The notes under the pieces are model-generated. The model had not been told where the DNA came from. It saw nothing but the letters and a program-made list of their open reading frames with translations, and made no database searches. A stretch of DNA of 7,572 nt from Acidobacteriota bacterium (GTDB lineage: Bacteria > Acidobacteriota > Terriglobia > Terriglobales > Acidobacteriaceae): contig JAJYBT010000097.1 of assembly GCA_021778875.1 (NCBI GenBank), positions 1 through 7,572 on the forward strand. Reading direction: 5' to 3'. The position numbers were made by a program, and so were the translations under genes. How positions within the stretch are numbered: position 1 is the stretch's first letter; each line of letters starts with the position of its first letter. Below, one piece after another: positions 1-5,514 of the stretch.

Positions 1-753
1 ACCCGGTGCGTCTCCGCCGGCGCCTGCGGCCACCATGAGGGGGATCAGGTGTTCCTCACGCGGATGGGAGTAGGCGGCGAAGGGCGCCTGGCGCCAGTTG
101 GCGAGCTGGGTATCGCGCTCGGCTGCAGGCAACTCCACGGCGCGGGTAAGCCATGCATCGAAGGCTCGGGCGCGTTCGGTGGTTTCTGGCCGGAAGTAGC
201 CGCGCAGGTTGTGGAAGCTCATGCCACTGGCGACGAGGAGCACGCCCTCGTCACGCAACGGTGCCAGCGCGCGGCCCGCGGCGAGGTGCAGCTCGGGATC
301 GAGCGAGGCGGCCAGCGAGAGGGAGGCCACGGGAATCTGCGCCTGCGGGAAGGCGACCTTGAGCGGCACGAAGACGCCGTGGTCGTAGCCGCGCGCTGGG
401 CTGATGGCCGAGGGAAGCCCGGCCTGGTGCAGCAGATCGGCGGCGCGGAGGGCCAGTTGCGGGTTGCCGGGCGCGGGCCAGCTGAGGCGGTAGGTGTGCT
501 CGGGGAAGCCGGTGTAGTCGAAGATGAGGCCGGGCTGCTGCGCGGCGCCGGCGGTGAAGGCGGGCTCCTCCCAGTGGCCGCTGACGACGAGCAGAGCCTT
601 GGGCGTGGCGGGCAGGGTGGCCGCGAGGCCCGCCAGAAAGCGCTGTGTGGGAAGCCAGGTGTCGGCCGGGCCCCAGGTCCAGTCCATGAAGAAGCAGGGG
701 CCACCGCCGTGGGGCAGGAAGATGGCGGGCTGGCGAGGGGAATTGGCGGACAT
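1..753 (-). CDS. DODA/YgiD-type extradiol ring-opening dioxygenase, C-terminus cut by window edge
   Basis: The 251 visible residues match the class III (LigB-like) extradiol dioxygenase family that includes E. coli YgiD and plant DOPA 4,5-dioxygenase. These cytoplasmic non-haem metal enzymes open catechol-type rings. Seen in the sequence: an N-terminal PHGGGP segment (His15), SGHWE (His60), a Tyr-Thr-Gly-Phe-Pro segment near residues 80-84, GYDHGVF (His125), SGMSFHN (His181) and HPREEHLIPL (His230, His235). The conserved histidines expected for metal binding and catalysis are therefore all present. The family is usually about 260-270 residues, so only a short tail is missing beyond base 1. 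The start is supported by AAAGGAG 6 nt upstream of the ATG. The natural substrate cannot be told from sequence; bacterial members often have unknown physiological substrates. The N-terminal loop differs from YgiD (see findings). A palindrome over a possible -10 box lies about 40-60 bp upstream and suggests repression. Confidence 0.9.
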   Translation of the reverse strand, partial: MSANSPRQPAIFLPHGGGPCFFMDWTWGPADTWLPTQRFLAGLAATLPATPKALLVVSGHWEEPAFTAGAAQQPGLIFDYTGFPEHTYRLSWPAPGNPQLALRAADLLHQAGLPSAISPARGYDHGVFVPLKVAFPQAQIPVASLSLAASLDPELHLAAGRALAPLRDEGVLLVASGMSFHNLRGYFRPETTERARAFDAWLTRAVELPAAERDTQLANWRQAPFAAYSHPREEHLIPLMVAAGAGGDAPG

Positions 754-793
754 TGGAGGCTCCTTTCAGGCTTTGGCCGGTGGACGGCCGGTA

Positions 794-814
794 ATACTTG
801 TTTCAACAACTATA
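794..814. promoter_or_regulatory. Candidate operator palindrome overlapping a -10 element of the dioxygenase gene
   Basis: Positions 794-813 read ATACTTGTTTCAACAACTAT. Eight of the ten base pairs across the centre (803/804) are self-complementary, giving the pattern ATAnTTGTTnnAACAAnTAT. On the minus strand TATAGT (814-809) matches the sigma-70 -10 consensus at five of six positions, and it overlaps the palindrome. On the plus strand TATAAG (811-816) also matches five of six. No convincing -35 box is visible on either strand. The site stands out as an AT-rich island in GC-rich DNA. A size of about 20 bp with a two-fold axis fits a dimeric repressor, for example of the MarR or HxlR type. That regulator identity is inference; none is encoded in the window. 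Confidence 0.45.
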
Positions 815-965
815 AGTAAGATGCACGGAGCCCGGAGATGGATGCGGAGGAGTACGGCACGGCCGCGAGCAGCGGCGGGCAGGGGATGAAAAAGGGCGTA
901 AGGCCCGGCATCCAAGGCGGTTGGCGGCGCGTCTAATGAAACGGCTTCCCAGGGGATGAGGCGCG

Positions 966-1388
966 ATGAAGGACCGGTTTCTTCTCGACCGCTTTGTGAG
1001 CGCGCAGGACGACGTGATGTCGCAGGTGCTGGCTGAGCTGCGCGCGGGCGCCAAGCGGAGCCATTGGATGTGGTTCATCTTTCCGCAGATGAAGGGGCTG
1101 GGGCATAGTCCGCAGTCCCTTTTTTATGGGATCGGCTCCCTGGAAGAGGCTACGGCGTATCTGCAGCATCCGGTTCTGGGTCCGCGGCTGCGGGAGTGCA
1201 CGCGGCTGGTGAATGCGGTGGAAGGGCGCGGGATCCGGGAGATTCTGGGCTCGCCGGACGACCTGAAGTTTCGCTCGTCGATGACGCTGTTTGCGCGGGC
1301 GGCCGAGGACGACACGGTATTCCGTGCCGCCCTGGACAAGTACTTCGCAGGGAAGGCTGATCCGCTGACGATGGAACTGCTGCGGTAG
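966..1388 (+). CDS. DUF1810 family protein of unknown function
   Basis: A 140-residue soluble protein with the hallmarks of the DUF1810 family: FVSAQ near residues 10-14, a lysine followed by SHWMWFIFPQ and GLG (residues 30-45), an EA-AYL-HP-LG-RL segment (about 60-75), a DDLKFRSSMTLF block (about 98-109) and a YFxGKxDPxT C-terminus. No signal peptide or membrane segment is visible. The length is normal for a complete single-domain member. The ATG at 966 is the first usable start, because an in-frame TGA lies at 957-959; GAGG sits 4 nt upstream of it. No biochemical function is established for the family as far as I know, and the neighbours give no clear hint. It faces the SIMPL gene tail to tail with 3 bp between stop codons, so no terminator separates them. 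Confidence 0.85.
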   Translation: MKDRFLLDRFVSAQDDVMSQVLAELRAGAKRSHWMWFIFPQMKGLGHSPQSLFYGIGSLEEATAYLQHPVLGPRLRECTRLVNAVEGRGIREILGSPDDLKFRSSMTLFARAAEDDTVFRAALDKYFAGKADPLTMELLR

Positions 1389-1391
1389 CGA

Positions 1392-2102
1392 CTACTCGAT
1401 GGCAAAGACGGCGTAGACGGTGGCTTCGCGGCTGACCTTCTGCGGCTCGATGGCGAGGGGCTGGCTGGCCTCATCACTCTTCATGGCAAAGGCGCGCATG
1501 ACAGGGCGCGGAAATCCGGGCGCCGAGAGCTGATTGCTGACATAGAGGAGCGCGCCAAGGCGGACACCCATGCCCTTTGCCAGCACGGCGGCATTCTGGC
1601 GCGCGCGGGCGGTGGCGCGGTCGAGGGCCTGCTCTTCGAGAGCGCGGGGGTCTTTCACATCCCAGTCAATCTGGCCGCTGGTGGTGGCTCCGGCGGTGAT
1701 GGCGATGTCGAGAATCTCCGCGGCACGCTCGGGTGTGGTGCGGACGGTCCACTGCTGGGTGAGCAGGAATTTGTGGGACTTGGGCGTGTAGTCGCGCTGC
1801 AGATACTGGGACTCGCTGCGGATGTCGGTGGCGGGAATGCCGGCCTGCTTGAGGGCGTCGATGACGGCGTTGGAGGTACGTGCGCCCTGCGCGTAGGCCG
1901 CTTTGGCGTCCATGGGCTGCGTCTGGAAGCCGACGTGGAGGATGGCGACCTCGGGCTCTACGCTGACACTCTCATTGGCGGTTACGGTGAGGGTGCGGTT
2001 GGCGGAGTCGATTTTGAGCTGTGGCTGGCCGGCCTGCTGGGCAAACGCGGGGATGGCTGCGGCCAGCACAGCCGCAGCGGCAACGGCGCGGATCGTCATC
2101 AT
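1392..2102 (-). CDS. Secreted SIMPL-domain (DUF541, YggE-like) protein
   Basis: A 236-residue protein with an N-terminal signal peptide: Arg5, a run of Ala/Val/Leu, then AFA followed by QQ, with likely cleavage after Ala21. The mature part fits the SIMPL/DUF541 domain: a beta-strand segment reading LTVTANESVSVEPEVAILHVGF (about residues 38-59), an Ala-rich helix, SNAVIDALKQAGIPATDIRSE (about 77-97), then a second alpha/beta half containing RATARARQNAAVLAKGMGVRLG. E. coli YggE, the best known member, is periplasmic and linked to lower oxidative stress; the molecular activity is not defined. Two adjacent ATG codons (2102 and 2099) are possible starts. AAGGAG at 2115-2110 is 7 nt from the first. 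An in-frame ATG at 2129 would put nine residues ahead of the signal peptide and is less likely. It lies 65 bp downstream of trpD on the same strand and may be co-transcribed with it. Confidence 0.88.
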   Translation of the reverse strand: MMTIRAVAAAAVLAAAIPAFAQQAGQPQLKIDSANRTLTVTANESVSVEPEVAILHVGFQTQPMDAKAAYAQGARTSNAVIDALKQAGIPATDIRSESQYLQRDYTPKSHKFLLTQQWTVRTTPERAAEILDIAITAGATTSGQIDWDVKDPRALEEQALDRATARARQNAAVLAKGMGVRLGALLYVSNQLSAPGFPRPVMRAFAMKSDEASQPLAIEPQKVSREATVYAVFAIE

Positions 2103-2109
2103 GCGAGGG

Positions 2110-2115
2110 CTCCTT
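2110..2115 (-). promoter_or_regulatory. Ribosome binding site that sets the SIMPL gene start
   Basis: AAGGAG on the minus strand lies 7 nt before the ATG at 2102. It lies downstream of the alternative ATG at 2129, so it rules in the shorter protein that begins directly with the signal peptide. Confidence 0.75.
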
Positions 2116-2167
2116 ATCCGATTGGACACGATTCCCGCGAGAAAGACGCGTGAGTGTGTGCACCCGC

Positions 2168-3226
2168 TCAGCTGGATTTTGCGCCGTGCTTTTCGCCGAA
2201 CTGGCGCAGCTTGACGAGGGTGGTCGCGGCCATGCCGGAGTCAATGGCTTCGGCTCCGCGCTCGACGCCTTCCCTGAGGTCGCCGGCGATGCCCGCGGCA
2301 ACGAGCGCGGCGGCGGCGTTGAGCAGGACGATATCGCGACGGGCACCGGGGATGCCGGTGAGGACGTCATAGAGGAGCGAGGTGTTGGTCTGCACGTCGC
2401 CACCGATGAACTGGTCGAGGGTGACGCGCGGCAGGCCGGCCATCTCCGGCGTGATGCGGGCGGCCTTGAGCAGGGGCGCGCCGCCTTCGGGAGACTCTTC
2501 AATGCGGGCCACGACGGACTCGCCGGTGGTGGTGAGCTCGTCAATGCCGTCGGTGCCGTGGACGACGAAGGCGCGTTTGGCGCCGAGCTCAGCGAGGGTG
2601 CGGCCGACGAGCAGGACGCGGCTGGGCGCGAGCACGCCGATGACCTGGGTGCGGGCTCCGGCGGGGTTGGTGAGCGGGCCGCAGAGATTGAAGATGGTGC
2701 GGAAGCCAAGGGCGCGGCGCAGGGGGCCGACGGCCTTCATGGCGGGGTGGTAGAGCGGGGCAAAGAGGAACATGAAGCCGGTTTCGCGGAGGCACTCGGC
2801 GGCCAGCTCGGGGCCAAGAGTGATGGGCACGCCGAGGGCTTCGAGGACATCTGCCGAGCCGGCGCGGGAGGTGACGGCGCGATTGCCGTGCTTGGCGACT
2901 TTGGCCCCGGCTGCGGCGGCGACGAGCGCGGCGCCGGTGGAGATGTTGAAGGTGAGCGGGCCGCCGCCGCCCGTGCCGCAGGTATCGACGAGGGCGCTGC
3001 GCTCTTCGTCGCTGAGGGGAACGGGAGTGGCGAGGGAGCGCATGGTTTCAACAAAGCCAGCCAGCTCGGGCGCCTGCTCGCCGCGGGTGGCCAGGACGGC
3101 CAGCAGGGCAGCGGTTTCGACTTCAGGCACCTGGCCGGCCAGGATCTCCTGGAGTGCGGCGGCGGCCTGCTCGCGGGTCATGGCCGCGCCGTCTTCGGCC
3201 ATCGGCTTTAACAAATCCTTCAGCAT
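2168..3226 (-). CDS. trpD: Anthranilate phosphoribosyltransferase (tryptophan biosynthesis)
   Basis: Joins anthranilate to PRPP to give phosphoribosyl-anthranilate, the second committed step of tryptophan synthesis; cytoplasmic, normally a homodimer. The 352 residues carry an N-terminal helical domain with TREEQ-like SxE context (MTREQAAAALQEIL, about 16-29). They then show the glycine-rich PRPP loop DTCGTGGGG (81-89) with TFNIST, KHGNR (112-116), SRAGSADVLEALG, the YHPAMKAVGPLRR anthranilate-site segment (from about 159), GPLTNP (193-198) and the Mg-binding Asp229-Glu230 in GIDEL. Family length is about 330-350. ATG 3226 is preferred over ATG 3232 because AAGGAA (3239-3234) is 7 nt from the former and only 1 nt from the latter. 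The loop has Gly88 where the usual motif GTGGD has Asp. It is a stand-alone gene, not fused to trpG, with no other trp gene in the window. It is divergent from sucC and upstream of the SIMPL gene. Confidence 0.96.
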   Translation of the reverse strand: MLKDLLKPMAEDGAAMTREQAAAALQEILAGQVPEVETAALLAVLATRGEQAPELAGFVETMRSLATPVPLSDEERSALVDTCGTGGGGPLTFNISTGAALVAAAAGAKVAKHGNRAVTSRAGSADVLEALGVPITLGPELAAECLRETGFMFLFAPLYHPAMKAVGPLRRALGFRTIFNLCGPLTNPAGARTQVIGVLAPSRVLLVGRTLAELGAKRAFVVHGTDGIDELTTTGESVVARIEESPEGGAPLLKAARITPEMAGLPRVTLDQFIGGDVQTNTSLLYDVLTGIPGARRDIVLLNAAAALVAAGIAGDLREGVERGAEAIDSGMAATTLVKLRQFGEKHGAKSS

Positions 3227-3233
3227 GCTCATA

Positions 3234-3239
3234 TTCCTT
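3234..3239 (-). promoter_or_regulatory. Ribosome binding site that favours the second ATG of trpD
   Basis: AAGGAA on the minus strand ends 7 nt before ATG 3226 but only 1 nt before ATG 3232. Normal spacing therefore points to the start MLKDLL, two codons inside the longest frame. Confidence 0.6.
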
Positions 3240-3240
3240 T

Positions 3241-3383
3241 ATGGTAACGGTGCGGCGCGGAGGTTTGCCGGGGCTTCGTGGCGCAAGATAGTATGAGAGC
3301 ACCGCTGGTACGGTCCGGCGGGCCGGCGCACGGTGTTCGGCCTGTGGATTCTAACCTCAGCGGACTGGGCGGTCCCTACCAAC
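3241..3383. promoter_or_regulatory. Divergent trpD / sucC promoter region
   Basis: This non-coding stretch must hold the promoters of trpD (leftward) and sucCD (rightward). On the plus strand TTGCCG (3265-3270) and GATAGT (3287-3292), spaced 16 bp, each match the sigma-70 consensus at four of six positions. They would give sucC a leader of roughly 85 nt. On the minus strand TACTAT (3294-3289) is a possible trpD -10 without a good -35, and it overlaps the same AT-rich spot. The minus-strand leader has no ATG and no cluster of Trp codons, so I see no leader-peptide attenuator for trpD. Individual boxes are weak calls; the presence of promoters is an inference from gene layout. Confidence 0.4.
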
Positions 3384-4565
3384 ATGAAAATTCACGAGTA
3401 TCAGGCAAAGGAAATCCTGGCGAAGTACGGCGTGGCCGTGCCCAGGGGCGAAGTGGCCAACACGCCGGAAGAAGCGGCGGCGGTGGCCCGGAAGCTGTTT
3501 ACCGAGGGCGCGAGCGGCGTTGTGGTGAAGGCGCAGATTCACGCAGGAGGCCGCGGCAAGGGCGGCGGCGTGAAGGTGGCCCGCACGCGCGAAGACGCGG
3601 AACTGCACGTGAAGAACATCCTGGGCATGCAACTGGTGACACACCAGACAGGCCCGCAGGGGCAAAAGGTTCAGCGGCTGCTGATTGAAGAGACGGCGGC
3701 TATCGATCGCGAGCTGTATCTGGGCATTGTGCTGGATCGCGCGACAGGCAAGCTGGTCTTCATGGCGTCGCAGGCCGGCGGCATGGAGATTGAAGAGGTT
3801 GCCGCGAAGACGCCGGAGGCCATCTATAAAGAGACGATTGATCCGGCGGTGGGCTTTGGCGCATGGCAGGCCCGCAAGCTGGCATTTGCTCTGGGGCTGA
3901 AGGCGACGCAGATCAACCAGGCGGTGACCTTCCTGCAGGCGCTCTACAAGGCGTTTGTGGAGACGGATGCTTCGCTGGTGGAGATCAATCCCTTCATCAC
4001 GACGAAGGACGACAAGCTGTTTGCGCTGGACGCGAAGATGAACTTCGACGACAACGCGCTGTTCCGTCATCCGGAGATCAAGGCGCTGCGCGATGTGGCC
4101 GAAGAGGATCCGCTGGAGGTGGAGGCGAGCAAGTACGCGCTGAACTACATCAAGCTGGATGGCTCGATTGCCTGCATGGTGAACGGCGCGGGACTGGCGA
4201 TGGCCACGATGGACATCATCCAGTATGCAGGCGGAAGCCCGGCAAACTTTCTGGACGTGGGCGGCGGCGCGACGCAGGAGCAGATTGAGCACGCGTTTGA
4301 GATTCTGCTGTCGGACTCGCACGTGAAGGCGATCTTCATCAATATCTTTGGCGGCATTCTGCGCGTGGACCGGCTGGCCACGGGCGTGGTGGCCGCGGCG
4401 CGCAACCTGAACGTGAAGGTGCCGATTGTTCTGCGGCTGGAAGGCACCAACGTTGAAGAGGGACGGCAGATTCTGAAGGAGTCGGGCCTGAACTTCCAGG
4501 TGGGCGCAACCATGAAAGAAGCGGCAGAGCTGGTGGTGGCCGCGGCGGCAGGAGCGGGGGCATAA
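3384..4565 (+). CDS. sucC: Succinyl-CoA synthetase (ADP-forming) beta subunit
   Basis: Beta subunit of the TCA-cycle enzyme that interconverts succinyl-CoA and succinate with nucleotide phosphorylation. The 393 residues (E. coli SucC has 388) start with [12 protein letters not shown], the standard N-terminus. An ATP-grasp domain follows, with Lys49 and the AGGRGKGGG nucleotide loop (54-62), the Mg-site residues Asn202 (EINP) and Asp216 (LDAKMN), then the C-terminal ligase half with [13 protein letters not shown] (about 265-277), FLDVGGGAT (289-297) and NIFGGI (330-335). Pro20 matches E. coli SucC, which I take as a weak hint for ATP/ADP use. The ATG at 3384 fits the family; an upstream in-frame GTG at 3333 would add 17 unlike residues. 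There is no good Shine-Dalgarno before ATG 3384; the nearest purine run, GGGCGG, is about 12 nt away. sucD follows after 1 bp, so the two form an operon. Confidence 0.97.
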   Translation: MKIHEYQAKEILAKYGVAVPRGEVANTPEEAAAVARKLFTEGASGVVVKAQIHAGGRGKGGGVKVARTREDAELHVKNILGMQLVTHQTGPQGQKVQRLLIEETAAIDRELYLGIVLDRATGKLVFMASQAGGMEIEEVAAKTPEAIYKETIDPAVGFGAWQARKLAFALGLKATQINQAVTFLQALYKAFVETDASLVEINPFITTKDDKLFALDAKMNFDDNALFRHPEIKALRDVAEEDPLEVEASKYALNYIKLDGSIACMVNGAGLAMATMDIIQYAGGSPANFLDVGGGATQEQIEHAFEILLSDSHVKAIFINIFGGILRVDRLATGVVAAARNLNVKVPIVLRLEGTNVEEGRQILKESGLNFQVGATMKEAAELVVAAAAGAGA

Positions 4566-4566
4566 C

Positions 4567-5442
4567 ATGGCAGTTTTGGTTGATAAAAACACTCGCCTCA
4601 TTGTTCAGGGATTGACGGGCAAGGAAGGCACGTTCCACGCGAAGGGCTGCGCGGAATACGGCACCAACGTGGTGGGCGGCGTGACGCCCGGCAAGGGTGG
4701 AAGCACCCACGAGGGCTGGCCGGTGTTCAACACCGTGACGGAAGCCGTGGAGAAGACCGGCGCCAATGCCACGATGATCTTTGTGCCGCCGCCGTTTGCC
4801 GCCGACGCCATTCTGGAAGCCGAGGACGCGGGGATTCCGCTGATTGTGTGCATCACCGAGGGCATTCCCACGCTGGACATGGTGAAGGTGTGGGCCAAGC
4901 TGAAGACGTCGACGTCGCGGCTGATCGGGCCGAACTGCCCGGGCGTGATTTCGCCGGGCAAGGCGAAGATCGGCATCATGCCGGGGCGGATTCACAAGGA
5001 AGGTTCGGTGGGCATTGTGTCGCGCTCGGGCACGCTGACGTACGAGGCTGTACATCAGCTGACGCAGCGCGGCATCGGGCAGTCGACGGCCATCGGCATC
5101 GGCGGCGACCCGATCATCGGCACCACGCACATTGACGCTCTGCGCCTGCTGAACGACGATCCGGAGACCGATGCGATCATCATGATTGGCGAGATTGGCG
5201 GCACGAACGAAGAAAAGGCCGCGGCTTTCGTCAAGGAGCACGTCAAGAAGCCGGTTGTCGGTTTCATCGCCGGTCAGACGGCTCCTCCGGGGCGCCGCAT
5301 GGGCCACGCGGGCGCCATCATCAGCGGCGGCGAAGGCACCGCCTCCGGCAAGATGACGGCGATGCGCGAGGCGGGAATTCACGTGGTGGTATCGCCGGCA
5401 GAGATTGGCGAGACGCTGGCACGGGTGATTGGCAAGGCGTAA
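4567..5442 (+). CDS. sucD: Succinyl-CoA synthetase (ADP-forming) alpha subunit
   Basis: Alpha subunit, which binds CoA and carries the phosphohistidine intermediate. The 291 residues (E. coli 289) show the CoA-binding Rossmann loop [11 protein letters not shown] (14-24), [10 protein letters not shown] with Cys124, SRSGTLTYE (152-160), Glu209 in MIGEIGG, and the active-site His247 in [14 protein letters not shown]. Cys124, Glu209 and His247 are each offset by one from E. coli Cys123, Glu208 and His246, so the catalytic set is complete. The gene begins 1 bp after the sucC stop. Its ribosome binding site (GGGGG, 6 nt before the ATG, with GGAG further up) lies inside the last codons of sucC, which implies translational coupling and a balanced subunit ratio. 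A strong hairpin follows 22 bp after the stop. No other TCA-cycle gene (mdh, sucAB) is in the window. Confidence 0.98.
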   Translation: MAVLVDKNTRLIVQGLTGKEGTFHAKGCAEYGTNVVGGVTPGKGGSTHEGWPVFNTVTEAVEKTGANATMIFVPPPFAADAILEAEDAGIPLIVCITEGIPTLDMVKVWAKLKTSTSRLIGPNCPGVISPGKAKIGIMPGRIHKEGSVGIVSRSGTLTYEAVHQLTQRGIGQSTAIGIGGDPIIGTTHIDALRLLNDDPETDAIIMIGEIGGTNEEKAAAFVKEHVKKPVVGFIAGQTAPPGRRMGHAGAIISGGEGTASGKMTAMREAGIHVVVSPAEIGETLARVIGKA

Positions 5443-5464
5443 GCCTCTGACAAGCGTACAAAGA

Positions 5465-5499
5465 TGAAGGCCCACCGTTACGGTGGGCCTTCACGTTTT
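5465..5499. terminator. Bidirectional rho-independent terminator between sucD and the M13 peptidase gene
   Basis: A perfect 13-bp inverted repeat, TGAAGGCCCACCG (5465-5477) and its complement (5481-5493), encloses a TTA loop. On the plus strand it is followed by CG and TTTT (5496-5499). On the minus strand the hairpin is followed by TCTTTG, a weaker U-rich tail. It sits 22 bp after the sucD stop and 21 bp after the peptidase stop, so it can end both convergent transcripts. Confidence 0.88.
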
Positions 5500-5514
5500 G
5501 CACTGAGCACAGCG

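Noticed and set aside
49..819. Plus-strand open frame over the dioxygenase
   Set aside because: It is antisense to a gene whose conserved histidines and ribosome binding site are all in place.
2103..2129. ATG 2129 as the SIMPL gene start
   Set aside because: It would place nine residues before the signal peptide. The AAGGAG site lies between this ATG and the better start at 2102.
2021..3211. Long plus-strand open frame opposite trpD and the SIMPL start
   Set aside because: The translation is Gly/Ala/Glu-rich with no recognisable domain, and it overlaps two well-supported genes.
3315..3326. CCGGCGGGCCGG inverted repeat as a regulatory site
   Set aside because: Only 4-5 bp per arm in very GC-rich DNA, and too small to separate from chance.
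3333..3383. GTG 3333 as an earlier sucC start
   Set aside because: It adds 17 residues absent from the family and has no ribosome binding site; [10 protein letters not shown] is the standard SucC N-terminus.
3241..3383. Tryptophan attenuator or leader peptide upstream of trpD
   Set aside because: There is no ATG in the minus-strand leader, no run of TGG codons and no terminator/antiterminator pair.
3357..4601. Long minus-strand open frame opposite sucC
   Set aside because: It is antisense to a gene with full catalytic motifs. Its Arg/His/Leu-rich translation is typical of a GC-rich codon-bias shadow.
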